A DNA stretch of 64,000 nucleotides from Diphasiastrum complanatum (taxonomy: Eukaryota; Streptophyta; Lycopodiopsida; Lycopodiales; Lycopodiaceae). Below the pieces are notes generated by a model. The model had not been told where the DNA came from. It did no database searches and worked only from the letters and a program-made list of their open reading frames with translations. The position numbers and the translations under genes are program-made. Where the stretch lies: the NCBI GenBank assembly GCA_029204225.1, contig CM055104.1, positions 38,122,527-38,186,526 on the forward strand. Reading direction: 5' to 3'. This document shows, piece by piece, positions 1 to 11,590 of the stretch. The number at the start of each line of letters is the position of its first letter. Position 1 is the stretch's first letter.

Positions 1-502
1 TCACATAGTACTTACTTGTATTTACTATTTTGAAATTTGAATTTTGTACAGGTTGTAACCGATAATGCATCTAACTGCGTTGCGATGGGAAGGCTTGTCC
101 ATGAGGCCTATCCCCACATTTTTTGGATGCTTTGTGCTGCACATTGTTTGGACCTCCTATTTGAGGATATAGTGAAGTTTCCTTGGATCAAGGAGGTGCT
201 TGACACAGCACGATCCTTGATGAGGTTTGTCACAAAGAGACCAAGAGTGATAAGCATGTTTAGGGCTCATCCTCAACTCAAGGTTTTGAGGCCTACCCCC
301 AAGCCCACCAGGTATACTATATAGATATCTTAACTCTAACATCTGAGTCGTAGCATTTTGCAAATATTGCACAATGATTAATCATTATTAATGATATAAA
401 TTAATAATCGATTGTGACTTGTCATTGTACAGGTTTGCTTACAAGTTTATTGTTTTGGAGCGCTTGCTGAAAGTGCGTACAAGCTTGATGCAGATGGTCG
501 TC

Positions 503-619
503 TCAAATCAGTGGATGCTTCTTGGTTTCCAAGGGAGGCTCGAACCTAAGACCAAAGAAACTTTGGATGTCAAGTTTACCAACTAAGCCAACCCCGTTGG
601 TTTTTCAAATCAGTGGATG
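503..619. repeat. 15-bp target-site duplication flanking the SINE
   Basis: TCAAATCAGTGGATG occurs at 503-517 and again at 605-619 without mismatch, with the SINE exactly between. In the transposase frame it encodes SNQWM. The second copy continues into the downstream coding sequence. Confidence 0.85.
518..604 (-). mobile_element. Short tRNA-derived SINE inside the hAT exon
   Basis: Read on the minus strand the insert carries a pol III A box (TGGCTTAGTTGG) and a B box (GGTTCGAGCC) spaced about 44 nt apart, the spacing of a tRNA gene. It is flanked by a perfect 15-bp direct repeat (503-517 and 605-619), typical of LINE-assisted retroposition. Removing one repeat plus the insert restores an uninterrupted transposase reading frame. 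At 87 bp it has almost no tRNA-unrelated body, so it may be a truncated or unusually short SINE. Confidence 0.75.
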
Positions 620-2424
620 GAGTGGGGACCATCACGAGAGCCCAAGTCGAAGAGATTCGAGAAGCTAGTCTTGCTAGGTGGATCTTTTTGGGATGAGGCA
701 CGAGCTATCATCACGGGGCTGCAGCCGATCTATAGTGTCCTGCACCTTACACATTCAGAGGGCTGCACCTTGGGCCTTCTATATGAGTTTATGGACAGGA
801 TTGGTGAGCAGCTCCGTACATCCACTGTCATCAGTGCTGATAGGTATGTACTATACAATTTTGACTTGTCACTAATTAAAAGTTAATTACTATGTAGTAA
901 GTTGTAACAATAGTATTCTCAATCATCAATGCTGAGTAGATGCTGGCAAGTGCTCAATTGAATTCATGAAATCATAAATGCAAAATGTCATTGACACATT
1001 GTAAATGTTAAATGTACAGGCTAGAAGAGATACGGGATCGATGGCAATCAAGATGGGATTGGTTCCATCCTCTACATGCAGTGGCCCATATACTTCACCC
1101 GTTGTGGAGGAGTCCAGCCCAATATCGAGATAGGGAGCTTAGGGATGGGTGGAACACCTACATTCAAGCAGTCTATCCTGATCCTGTTGACCAGGATGCA
1201 TTGATGGATGACTTGCTGGTGTTTAGGAACGAGACCCTTGAGTTCAGCTCTCCATCAGCACGATTGAGACCAGGTAAATAATAATAGTCTATTTGTTAAG
1301 TCACACATGACAAGTCCAAGTCCTATGATTGAAAGTTGAAATCATTCTCTTTTTCTGATTTCTATAATCTATTATTAAATTTGAAATTTGAGTTCTCAGT
1401 CTTGACTCTATTTGTCAAATTTCTAAATTCTTAGGCATGTTGCGGCCTGTCTCATGGTGGGATAAGTATGGGATTGACGTTCTCGGATTGCAGACTCTGG
1501 CAATTCGAGTTCTCTCACAGGATTGCACAACACTTGCATGTGAGAGGAACTGGAGTGTGTTCTCTTTGATCCACACAAAGAGGAGGAATAGACTTTCGAG
1601 GCCACAGCTCGACAGGTTGGTGTATGTGCACGCCAACTTGCGATTGTCACAGAAACTACGAAAGACCAGAGAGGCCATTCAGGTGAATTGTTGTTTTGCT
1701 AGTAGCTACTTAGTTAGTCTACTAACCTGTAACTTCTAAGTTCTGACTTCTAAGTACTAAGTAGTTGTATTTTAATTTGTGTAGCAGCTAGCTAGTGGCT
1801 AGTACTAAGGAGCCTATAGGCTACAACGATCAATCCTTTTGAAACTTTGATTTAATTGATGCAGGTCAATCCCGATGAGATTGATGATTTGCCACCGAGA
1901 GACGAGGTGGAGGACGTGTATGCGTTGCTCCATGAGGAGGCCACATTGATTGCAGGTTAGAATTTACTAGTTAGAAGTTGGAACTTAGTATTTGTGGGTC
2001 GACATTCGAATCCCGATTGAAGAATCAAGATTCGAATTTCGAATCCAACTTTCTAACTCATAAGAATCCAACTTTGAACTAGCAACTACTTACTAATCAA
2101 TAACTAGTCCCTTGTCATTGTACAATTTAGTTTGACTTTGTCTTTGATATTGATAACCTTATTATGTGAGTTCAGTGACCATTTTTGTGTGTAGGGGTTA
2201 CCACTAGAGCTGCCATGAGGACACCGAGGAGGCCGAGACACGATCGAGCTTCACACTCCCGTGCTGTTGAGGATGAGGAACCTTTGGCCTCATCAGCCAC
2301 AATGACCTCTGACTCAGAGGAGTATGTTGATGAGGAGGATGATGAGGCGGAGGCTGAGGGCAATGATGATGACGATGATGTTGCAGAAGAGCCTCCAAGT
2401 AGAGCAAGGAGGGTCATACGATAG

Positions 2425-5400
2425 ATGATACATCATAGTTTTTATTTAGTGCTTAGTTAGATAGTAGATGTGAGCACTTGCCAGTGTGGAACTCTGCATG
2501 AGACTTATTGAGTGATTGAGTCATGACATGACATGTACATTGTATTTAGTATCATCTGACATTACCACTGGAGTGGCGAGCCCTCGACCTGGGCACTGGG
2601 CAGTCGAAGGAAGGGAAGGGACTCTTTTTGTTGGCCTCTTTCTTTTCAAAAAAACAAGGACTTCAGACAAGTCTAGTCATTTCTCTTGATTGATTTGAGT
2701 AATTCGATCATTATGTATCGTGCTGAAATTGTGACTACATGGCAACTTCAGAAATCTAAGGTTATACTTTTCATAGCATAAAAATCTAGAAACATTATGT
2801 TATTTAAGTGGTGAAACTAGGACCAATAGGTTTTTTTAGCCTGAGTTTGAAAGAAACCTACAAATTTCAGGAGTAGTGGGTTTTTTAGTAAGTTGAAAAA
2901 AGGATTTTTCGTGAGCGCTGCTTCAACTACAAGATTTCCATAATGCCCGTGCTCATTTTTTCTTTGGGTTTGAAAACCACCTTCAGAAACAAACTTTTCA
3001 TGTGTTTCCCAACCATTGACACGTTCCGCCCGCACTCTCGTGTGTACAGCCAAATAAAGATTGACACCTGAGCAGAAGACATTATGGCAAAATTTTCATC
3101 GGAACAGCCAAGGAGTGGCTGCCACATAGCAAATGGACATTCTGTGGAATATGCACCTTCCACCGGAATGTGCATATTCTATGTGGCAGCCACTCATTGA
3201 GTGGTGTCCACATACCAATCTGCCGGGTCAAGAAAAGTGATAACCGTTGAAAAAATCATTATGTGGCAGAAGGTCATTCCCCTCGGGCCTTCCGTCCTGC
3301 CCAGGATGGTGCCCTTGAGCTTGTCCCCTCGGGAGCAGGGCTTTCCATCCCCCAAGAACTCTTGAAAACAAGCTCTTTGAAGGGAAATTCCTTAAGTCTA
3401 CTCTAAGAATTTACTAGAATGCATTGATTTTAAGAGCAGGCCAGCATGATCTATTGTGATTGATGATTGATCATTGTCGATATTACATTTGAGTTTTCAT
3501 TGATCAAACTAACTTGCATTGTAAATTCAGAATTGTACTTTGTAATTTGTCACTTGTGCATGTTTTATGTATTATGTTAATAACTAGAAGCTTAGAAGTT
3601 AGTAGCTCACAAAGTTCAAACTTACAAAGTTCAAAGTTCAAACATTGATCAATCATCAGTGATCACTAGATAGTAGACGTCTAAACGCTGAAGCTCTTAG
3701 CTTACAAAGTTCAAACATTGTAATTTGTTACAAACCTAAGTCTTACATGCTTGAATCATGATTCATGATGCAACATTCGTATTACGTAATTGCATAGTTG
3801 GCTATTGTGAGTATAATTTGATTTAGTTGTTAAAATGTTTCAAGTTTGTCATTTTAAATTTATAAATTCGTGAGTTGTGATTCGTGAGCACTGAGTCGTG
3901 ACATGATTCATGAATCTTCAATCATAGTAGTTACTAACTTAAGTCTAATGTCTTACTAGTAACTACGAAAAGTAACAAGTTAAAAGTTAAAATTTATGTG
4001 AAACAATGACATGTGTTACAACTTACGTGTAACAGTTAACTCCTCCGAGTCCGAAGTCCTTAAATTCGAAGTCCATAAGTTTGAACCGATAAACCCTGGT
4101 CCCTAGGGCCTAAAGCCCTCACTCAACTCCTCTATCATTGATCAAAGACATGAGAGTGAATTTGAAAACATGATCCGTCGTGTAGAGGTTTGCCCAAAAG
4201 CCTGTATGTTCAACTGCATAGAGATGATGGTGCTCTACCTTGCTATATCTTGAGAGTAGAGCCATAGATATTAGAGTTTAGCCATTACATAGACTATCAT
4301 GATGGGATGGTAGTTTTTTGGTTTGAAGGTTTTATTGGATCCCCACTATTATGGATAGATAATGCAGCGAGGATGACAAATATGTGGTTTGGATTTCAAG
4401 TGTAGTGGTAGATGGAGTATGGGAATGGAACGAGTTGAGAGCGGCCTGATAGGTGAATAGGTCAAAGGGAGGTGTGCACTGTGGTCAAAGGTATAATTGG
4501 ATTTTTGGTTAGCATGCTGCACGAGGAAAATAGTTAAACAGGTGGAGATTGTGTGTGAGAGAAAAAATGGTTTCTTAATGTAACATTAAATAGATTATAG
4601 GAGATGTTATGAAATTGGAGATATAACGGGTGTGAGAGGGAGGACCCAAAAGATAGTCAATTGTGCTGCTATCCGACCACTATGGGGATGGTAGATGTAA
4701 TCACCTAAGGATGCCCGGTGGCCACCTTGATAAGCTATTAAGCCCTGACCCCTTAGCCATTGATAATAGCTAGCTCGCTGGATCATACTCTATGATTTGG
4801 TGGTGAGTTGGATGTCAACCCTTTGGTGGATTCGTTGTCTATTTAGATGAATCTATCTATATCAGGTGATTTTTAAGATACATTTACACCATTCCTTCAA
4901 TATGCCAGCTTTCCTAAGTGAAGGTTAGTGGCTAGATTCAAATTTTTGAATTGAGATTCATTATTTCTTATTGAGATTTAAAGGCTAATGTTTTTTAGAA
5001 AGTTTAAGTCAACATATGGCTGGTAGGAAAAAAGTAATCTGAATACTGCATTTGGAAAAAATGTGGACTTGTCAATATCCCAAGCTACAGTCATGAAATA
5101 TTAGTGTCAGCGTAGAAATATGCATCCAACTTGCAATGTCATGTTACAAATGCTTATGATATCACTATATAAATGGATTCAAAATCCAGCTAATAGGACA
5201 GAATGACGAGCACATAATTTGTCAAGATCCAATGCGACTTGAATAGATTAGTTTTTGTAAGTCCATATCTGACTTGCAGCCACTTGAAAGTATCTACACC
5301 TTGATAGCTTTTCAATTCTATTAAAAGGTTGTGCTTAACTTGAATAATCTTATAAAAGTAGTAGCTAGGGAGTAATCCAATCCAAGGGATGTCCAATCTA

Positions 5401-5705
5401 TAGCCAAGAGGGTTATTGACCACCCTCTATCTAGGAATCCCTACTTGCTATTAAATGAGCATATGACATTTTATGTCAACTTACATGGTATGTGCAGATG
5501 TTAGATAGTAGAATGGCTAGCCTATTGAGGAGGCTACATGTGACTCAGTTGATGTGCTTGCCCAGACAACGATGCAACTGGACCAGGCGTGTGTACCTAC
5601 AACGACTATTCAATCCCCATGATACACATCCTTAGCCATTAGTCCTCATTATCATGTTTAGTATATATATTCTGTTAGGATACAGATCAGCTACTTTTGT
5701 GTTTT
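2425..5705. other. AT-rich non-coding stretch after the hAT gene
   Basis: No gene is seen. From about 3540 to 4080 the sequence is cryptically repetitive, with many variants of CTTAGAAGTTAG and ACAAAGTTCAAA. The same word style occurs in the transposase introns at 1730-1800 and 1970-2110, so this may be the 3' subterminal part of the first hAT element, but I could not find its end. A foldback at 3113-3195 is listed separately. Confidence 0.5.
3113..3195. repeat. Foldback inverted repeat
   Basis: GAGTGGCTGCCACATAG (3113-3129) is perfectly inverted at 3179-3195. Inside it a second perfect 10-bp pair, GAATATGCAC (3147-3156) and GTGCATATTC (3170-3179), surrounds a 13-nt loop. The 17 unpaired bases at 3130-3146 make the hairpin asymmetric. 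Probably a small MITE or hairpin; no protein is nearby. Confidence 0.7.
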
Positions 5706-5713
5706 CTGTGCCC
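5706..5713. repeat. Left 8-bp target-site duplication of hAT element
   Basis: CTGTGCCC abuts the left terminus of the 5714-7840 element and is repeated exactly at 7841-7848. Confidence 0.75.
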
Positions 5714-5732
5714 CAGAGTTGCAGTATAGAAC

Positions 5733-5782
5733 CGCGAATCGCTGTTCGAAAGCGCGAATCGCTGTTCGAAAGCGCGATTCGC
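5733..5782. repeat. Left subterminal GCGAATCGC repeats
   Basis: Two tandem copies of a unit containing GCGAATCGCTGTTCGAAA are followed by GCGCGATTCGC. The same core recurs near the right end. In hAT elements such subterminal repeats are the usual transposase binding sites; that role is inferred here. Confidence 0.65.
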
Positions 5783-6054
5783 AACTACAATTCGCAGTTA
5801 GAGTTAGGATTTTTGAGAATCATTTTTTTTTGGGTGGGCAATAAGGGTATCAAATTGAAGCTCTTGGCAAGAGCAGTGCATTTATGAAGGTTGCCAGGAG
5901 TTCTAGGTACAGTATGGTTCATCTCAAGCTAGATAAGCTGAAACAATGTTTTGTGCTGGATTCAAACTGTACTGTTGTGGTTTGTGTACCAAAACAACTA
6001 TACTATACATTTTGAAAGCAGGTAAGCACCAAATTGGATAATAAGCATGTAGTG

Positions 6055-6058
<4 letters not shown>

Positions 6059-6105
<47 letters not shown>
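6059..6105. repeat. (CT)n microsatellite
   Basis: About 23 CT units in an unbroken run inside the hAT element. It explains an apparent RE-dipeptide reading frame on the minus strand. Confidence 0.95.
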
Positions 6106-6107
<2 letters not shown>

Positions 6108-6329
6108 ATCTGTAAAGCATGTGTGAAAAAAGAAATTTATACTGTCGGGCCGCACCATAATGGGGTACACTGATGTCTGATGAGCAGTATGAAAACTAAT
6201 ATACAACTAAGACTCTGGCTCATCCTGATAATCCGATGAGTCTATGCTGCCTAAGTTAGATGTGTTTACGATTGACTCTAAGGGTGACCTGCGTTGTGAT
6301 GAATCCCTGCCTCTGCCCTTGCTTGTTGC

Positions 6330-7527
6330 CTAGCCTCTGGCCCCTGCCCCTGCCCTTGCCTCTCCCCCCCTCTCCCTCTGGCTGCCTCCAACTGCTCCCA
6401 CTTTGCTGCTCCTTCTAGCTCGGCCTCTCATCTGCAATGTTGTACCTTGAGAAGGCCCTATGAGCTCAGAGTCCGCCTGGCCTATAACCGCTTGTGATGC
6501 TCCGCTCCTTCGTTCAAACAGTGAATCCAACCGCCCTCTCGTGGAACCTCTCGGTTGGCCTCTGGGCCTAAGTGACTGCGTGGCTAGCTCCTCCTGTGTC
6601 TTTGGATCGGGGTCCACCAGTGGGTCATCTAAAAAATCTCCCTGACCCTCAACCCCCCTCTCATCCTCCCCCTCAGGATCTTCCTCCTCTACCCACTCCT
6701 GGTAATCATCCCCCAACTCCGCTCTAGCCCCCTCATCGTCTCCCTCCTTAGGCCTCGTCCGCCTCTCCTGCCCCCTATCCGCCCTTCGCTGACGATGCAA
6801 GACTCGTGCATCTGCCTCTGCTTGCCTATACATCTCTCTATAGATCTCCTCGACTAGCTCGTCCTGTGTAGGTGCTGCAAGAGGAGCAGCGACTACTGAG
6901 TCCACCTGGCAAGAGTCAGGGTTCACCTGCAATTCAAGTACACCACAAGAGTTAGAACCATACATCAAGGAGTTGCATACTGAACCATAACAAACCATTG
7001 CATTTCAAGCACGTCAAGACATTGGCTCACCTCAATCAGCTCAACACCCTCTGCACGTCTCAACATGCGTCCGTTGGTGCTCACAAACACCAACCGCCTA
7101 CACTGCTCAATAGAGAGCCTGTTCCTCTTCTTCGTGTGATGCGTGGCCCATACACTCCAGTTCCGCTCACAGGCGGAAGCTGAACAGTCTTGTGAGAGGA
7201 CTCTCTTGGCCAATTGCCGGCCACTGGTGCTGCGCCTGTATATGCTCCACCATGTCACAGGCCGCAACCGATCCTCCCTCAAGCGGCATTGCTCTCGATC
7301 AGAGGGCCCTAAGCCTTGCTTGAACTTCACCAGGTCTCGCTCCATGTTCTTGAGCATCGGTCCTATTGGCACAAAAACCACAACATGCGTCAGTTATAGA
7401 ATGAATTGGTCATATGTGAATGGATTGACAACATATGCAACCCTCTAGAAGAGCACCACAAGGGGTGCAACATGTGTGCTACGACATGGATGGGCCGGTG
7501 GAAGTAGTCCCATCTGGTCTCTTAGGT
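6330..7527 (-). pseudogene. hAT transposase remnant (C-terminal exons)
   Basis: On the minus strand exon 7362-7031 joins by GTGAGC/CAG to exon 6926-6330 (stop TAG). The first carries SQDCSASACERNWSVWATHH and KKRNRLSIEQCRRLVFV, the hAT dimerisation domain. The second is a hydrophilic Arg/Glu/Gly-rich tail. An additional decayed exon near 7527-7440 reads WDYFHRPIHVVAHMLHPLW after a frame disruption, matching WDWFHPLHAVAHILHPLW of the hAT copy at the left edge of the window. The intron before the tail lies at the same place in both copies (the tail begins VNPD in each). DUF659 and N-terminal parts are absent, consistent with an internal deletion. Confidence 0.8.
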
Positions 7528-7757
7528 CTGTAAGATATCATCCTTCCTATGAGAGTCATTGCAATGATTAGATGCTTGTGTTACACTGCACAAAAGTAAA
7601 GCGAAAATGCAACAAACTAAAATCATATCAAGTACAAGAAAGTGGAGGGAGTAATACCTATCGTTGTCTCACATGCCTGAAGCGCCGGGAAAAATTCTTA
7701 CCCCTCACTGTTGCGCGGCCTACTGCTGGAAAACAGTGCTTTTAGGGATTTTTTTTT

Positions 7758-7830
7758 GAATCATGATTCTCCCTGCGAATCACGATTCGCTGGGATCGCG
7801 AATCGTGATTGCCAGCGAATCGCGATTCGC
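7758..7830. repeat. Right subterminal palindromes
   Basis: Four palindromes or near-palindromes are regularly spaced: GAATCATGATTC (7758-7769), GCGAATCACGATTCGC (7775-7790), GCGAATCGTGATTGC (7798-7812) and GCGAATCGCGATTCGC (7815-7830). The last abuts the terminal repeat. Confidence 0.75.
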
Positions 7831-7840
7831 TGCAACCGAG

Positions 7841-7848
7841 CTGTGCCC
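7841..7848. repeat. Right 8-bp target-site duplication of hAT element
   Basis: CTGTGCCC abuts the right terminus (CTGCAACCGAG, 7830-7840) and matches 5706-5713. Confidence 0.75.
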
Positions 7849-8761
7849 ATAAGGCATAATTGGAGGCTACCAATCTAGTTTATCATGGCAAAGGTTAAAT
7901 AGCATTTCTGACATAGCAACGTTTGTTCGCTTCAATATTGCTTGTTACTTACTCTGTTCTATATCCTGAATCGCGTAGTGCTATGCAATATGAGGTTTCT
8001 CCTTAGGAAGTTTTAGTAAAATTTCAAAGTTGGAGATCTTATTTCAACGAAATAGTTGCATTAATGAGAAGTTTATTGTCCAGTGATTTCTTAAGACCAA
8101 TGATGCAGCAGTTTCGTATTTATGCAGCTAGCCAAAGGTACTGAGCTGTTGGGAGATTTATTGTGCTTTTTTTGAACATTTAAGTTAAAATATCTGATAG
8201 AATTAAGTACACTTGTTTTGCTAGGATAACTTTCAAGGGACTCAGTTATGTTTTCAGCTTGATGGCGTCCTGTAGTTCAGTATGCATCCTCATTATATGT
8301 CGTAACTTTAGGTTTTAATGGTTCAGATTCCATTGCTACTTCCTCTTGGTCTAACTGCTTCTGTTACTGTTTAATCTTATGATATGGCTTTTACTTCATG
8401 AAATAAGAAAAATTCGTCTGCTAGAGTCTCTCTTTGAAGTGTTCTAATTTCATTGCACAAATAGCTTTGTACTAGAAATGAAAGTAGAGAGCTAGCTGAG
8501 AATTATTTGAGGTACAATCGGGTATGATGTATCCATGCTGTTTTGGCTGACATAAATAGTTCTATTATTGGAAAGTTTCCTTGACCTTATGAGTAGTTAT
8601 AGAAAAAGTGGCGACAATTGTGTCAATCAAAGATGACAACGATGTTTGACCAGCTCTACCAATCATGTTCTTATTCTGGGAATCTTTGGCTGGTCAGTCA
8701 CTTGGAAGGGTGAAGTTTAATTTTGGTAATTGTGCTTGATGGATTATGTTTTTCTTGTCAG
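7849..8761. other. No feature recognised
   Basis: AT-rich intron-like sequence with frequent TTTT runs. A possible short exon near 8110-8138 (between CAG and GTACTG) was not supported by phase. Confidence 0.4.
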
Positions 8762-9419
8762 GGTCGTGAGGAGGCAGAAAAGCTTCAAAAGGAAGAGAAA
8801 GAGAATGAAAGGAGGTCCGTTCTATTCTGAAATGTTGGTTTCTGAAGTATTTCCATTGGTCCCTAACTTAGAAGTTAGAATCACGTATGCCGTAAGCATC
8901 TTGGAAAACCAATTTGCGAAGTTTCTGATGAAAGACATAGACAACCCGTATATTGTTTGTTGATTCTAAGAAGGATTTCAACTATTTGTTTGTTGATGGA
9001 TGATTTTATACTGCTGCAGAGTTGCAGCTGAGGCAAAACTACGGCGCAGACTGCGAAGCGGCCCCAAAAATTCTGATGTCCAAGATATAAAGACATCCAC
9101 TCATGAAGTCATACTGACATCTCCAATAAAGCAAGCAGTCTCTGACCAAAAGCATGTGAATTTAAATGCACCTTCTTTGAAGCTGGTTGGTGGTCTGGAT
9201 CAAGATCCAGATATTGGCGAGGAGATTCAAAACATCCAACTGGACAGAGGCAGTACCTTTCTCGATGATAACGTTGTACAGTATCTGACAACTCGAGAAA
9301 AGTACGGAATTTTATGCGCTTACCAACTTAACGGTCAAAGTTTCTTTACCCAGATTAGGATGGTTTATATTGAAGTGAATATTTTTGAGTTTGTCTGCAG
9401 GTTTTATTCATTAGCCTAG
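8762..9419 (+). CDS. Two candidate exons of an unrecognised host-like gene
   Basis: Exon 8762-8814 follows TTGTCAG and ends AG|GTCCGT. It joins in phase to an exon starting at 9020 after CTGCTGCAG. The joined frame starts with a charged, probably coiled-coil run (REEAEKLQKEEKENERR) and continues AAEAKLRRRLRSGPKNSD, then a polar region with SPIKQAVSDQKHVNLNAP and LVGGLDQDPDIGEEIQ. It stays open to a TAG at 9417. The true 3' end of the second exon is unknown; GAGAAAA|GTACGG near 9300 is one candidate donor. I do not recognise the product. It may be the upstream part of the gene whose last exons lie at 11591-12294, but I found no phase-compatible single junction between them. Upstream exons are not identified. 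Confidence 0.45.
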
Positions 9420-10982
9420 AGCTCAAGCATCTCTACTTTTCCTATTTTGGAGCAAAAGTTCTCTTTGTAGTTTCATCTTTCAGTATTCAAGCGAGTTCAA
9501 GCATGTAATTATGTGATGTTTTGACTGTGTATTTTGGATGGAGCAAAATGATTTGAGCTTTTGTCTAGTCTTTCTTTGTTTTGCTTATCTGATCACTCTC
9601 CTGTAACGTCATCTGAAGATTTAAAGCACACATGCTCTTGTGATAGGCCAAATCTGAGTATACCGAGAAGATCTGTTCCACATTACGAGTAGGGGCAAAA
9701 GTTCTGAAAGAGAGTTATTGGCACTAGTGGTTTTCTATATTCAATAAAAGCTAAGTTTGATCAGATCTGGTTTTGTTTTTCACACTAAAGGCTGCCTGAA
9801 AGCTTGATGGAGTAGCTAGAATTCCGGCTACGTGAACATTCCGTTCCGTATACGCACGGAATGCAGATTTTTATTGTATGTTCTCTTATTCTGGAAAAAT
9901 TGTTCCCAAAAAGAATTGAGATCATGTATCTGCAAGCTGATTTCTAATTGTTCTTTTGGAGGTATTCGAAATACAAGCAATTGCAAATTAGACCAAAACA
10001 ATTGTCATGTACTATGTAGATGGATATTCAATGTTTGGAACAATGTTGGTCTGGTATTGGATTTTTAACATACTAGCCTGTTATGAGTCTTGGAATTGTC
10101 ACTAGTCTATGATAGCAGCCGGATCTCTTATGCTTGATAATAGTTGATTCTCATTACCTGGTCAAAATTCCAAAATTGGCAGTCATTAACATGGTATTAG
10201 ACCTCGTTGGTTCCTCACCTAGGTTTTGGAATTCCTCATACCAGCTGGGTCGCTTCCCCAATTCCCAAGTGATACCATGAGAGGACCTATATACCAGAAC
10301 AAGATTGGTCTGTTGGAAAGAACAATACTATTTATAGGCATCAAAACTGTGTTTTTGTGATATCTATACATTTCTTCAAGGGAACCCAATGTCATCCTTT
10401 ATTTTTCACTAATCAAGAAATTTTTCTACAAACAGTAAAATAAACAAGAGCATTTTATGTAAAGATCATGTTGAAAACGAAACTTGTTAAGAATGTCGGT
10501 TCGAAACACATTATATTTCAAATCAGGCTTCTACGGATAAGATCTTCCATTCCTCCTAGATCAAATCAAACAATGTATGAGAGGCGAATCATACTCACTA
10601 TCCTTAAGGATAGGTGAACTTCGGTTTTGCTGGAAAAGACTGTTTAAGTCCTTAACGCCTTGTAACTTATTGAAATTCATTGGCTGCATTTGCCACATAA
10701 GTAAATGAAGTGCATGGGATTTCTGCAATTCCTGTGATTTGGATAACAGTAATCTTCAATCACTCACGTTGCTAAGGAACCATAATTGCCAATTGATTCA
10801 TAAGAACTTCATGTCATTAGAAAGTGTTGAACTGAAAAATGCAGGGAGCAATAGGCAAAGAAAATGATCACAAAAGGGTACCACAGGTATTCCAAATCTG
10901 ATGCACTGTGACATGAGGACTCATAAGTAATGTTGAAAATTGGTAAGATCATTGCTTCAGGGAGTTGTTAATCCCATGAGCT
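9420..10982. other. No gene recognised (intron or intergenic)
   Basis: AT-rich. The only notable signal is a TTCCG-rich motif cluster at 9832-9862 (CATTCCGTTCCG then ACGGAATGC), which resembles sequence at 17250-17275. Confidence 0.4.
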
Positions 10983-11256
10983 CTCTTGGAATATGGCTTG
11001 GGCTGTAGCTATATAAGAGTGCGTTTTGACCTTCATTTATTTATTCAATTCCCTAGTGTGAGACCTGGACCATGGGATAAGCCTTTGGATTCTCCGGGAC
11101 TAAAGTGTGGTATCTCTTGGAATGGAGGCGAGTTATGGTATTATGGGACACAAGGTTATATTGTGAATTTGAATGCAATCAAGGTGAAAATCGATTGAGA
11201 GAATAGTTGTGTGCAATTTCGACTCTTCTTAAGTGGAATTCTATGTTAAAATTCTT
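10983..11256 (+). repeat. LTR-like repeat, truncated copy
   Basis: The stretch from TCTTGGAATATGGCTT through GACCTGGAC to GCAATCAAGGTGAAAA and GTGGAATTCTATGT is diverged but colinear with 15779-15930 plus 16540-16632. The middle of the longer copy, about 600 bp, is missing here. I see no matching coding domain of a retroelement between the two copies. Confidence 0.55.
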
Positions 11257-11590
11257 GAGTGGAATTTTTCTTATCAAGGAAAGGTCTATTTGTTACTCCA
11301 AACCATAATCAATGTAATCAATATGTAGTGCCTAAATAAAGGCCAACATGTTATCATCTTCAAAATGCTACTCAGTTGGATAGTGACCTTAGGGCACCCA
11401 ATTTTGGAGGCTTTGAAACATGCATAAGGGCTTATTTCGAAGCAGTCACTAGGGTCTTTGGCAGCAATGGTGAATTGGGTAGCTCTCTGTGCAGTGAGAG
11501 CTAAGCAGGAACTAAACTGCAAAGGTGACTGCAACTGACCAGTTTCCGGTGTTTCTGAGTGAATTTCTGTTTGAGAAATCAGAATTCTAG

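Larger units (their letters stand above)
52..2424 (+). pseudogene. hAT transposase, 3' part, six exons, interrupted by a SINE
   Basis: Six exons can be joined in phase with GT-AG borders: 52-311, 433-843, 1020-1273, 1435-1682, 1865-1955 and 2195-2424 (stop TAG at 2422). The first carries the DUF659-type signature VVTDNASNCVAMG followed by AAHCLDLL. The third starts RLEEIRDRWQSRWDWFHPLHA, and the fourth carries the hAT C-terminal dimerisation motif ACERNWSVFSLIHTKRRNRL. The last exon encodes an acidic Asp/Glu-rich tail. The N-terminal BED finger and catalytic start lie left of the window. hAT transposases cut and paste DNA elements with short terminal repeats and 8-bp target duplications. The second exon contains an 87-bp SINE (518-604) that keeps frame length but adds a TAA at 584, so the copy cannot make full-length transposase. 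Family assignment is firm; exon borders are inferred from splice consensus and frame. Confidence 0.85.
5714..7840 (-). mobile_element. hAT element, complete ends, about 2.1 kb deletion derivative
   Basis: The element is bounded by a perfect 8-bp direct repeat CTGTGCCC (5706-5713 and 7841-7848), the duplication size of hAT elements. Its ends are CAGAGTTGCAG (5714) and, inverted, CTCGGTTGCAG (7840), identical at 8 of 11 positions. Just inside both ends lie GCGAATCGC-type subterminal repeats. It encloses only the C-terminal exons of a hAT transposase on the minus strand, so it is non-autonomous. A (CT)n tract (about 6059-6105) lies inside. Confidence 0.8.

Noticed and set aside
2172-2417. Serine-rich frame on the minus strand
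   Set aside because: It is the antisense shadow of the acidic tail exon of the hAT transposase.
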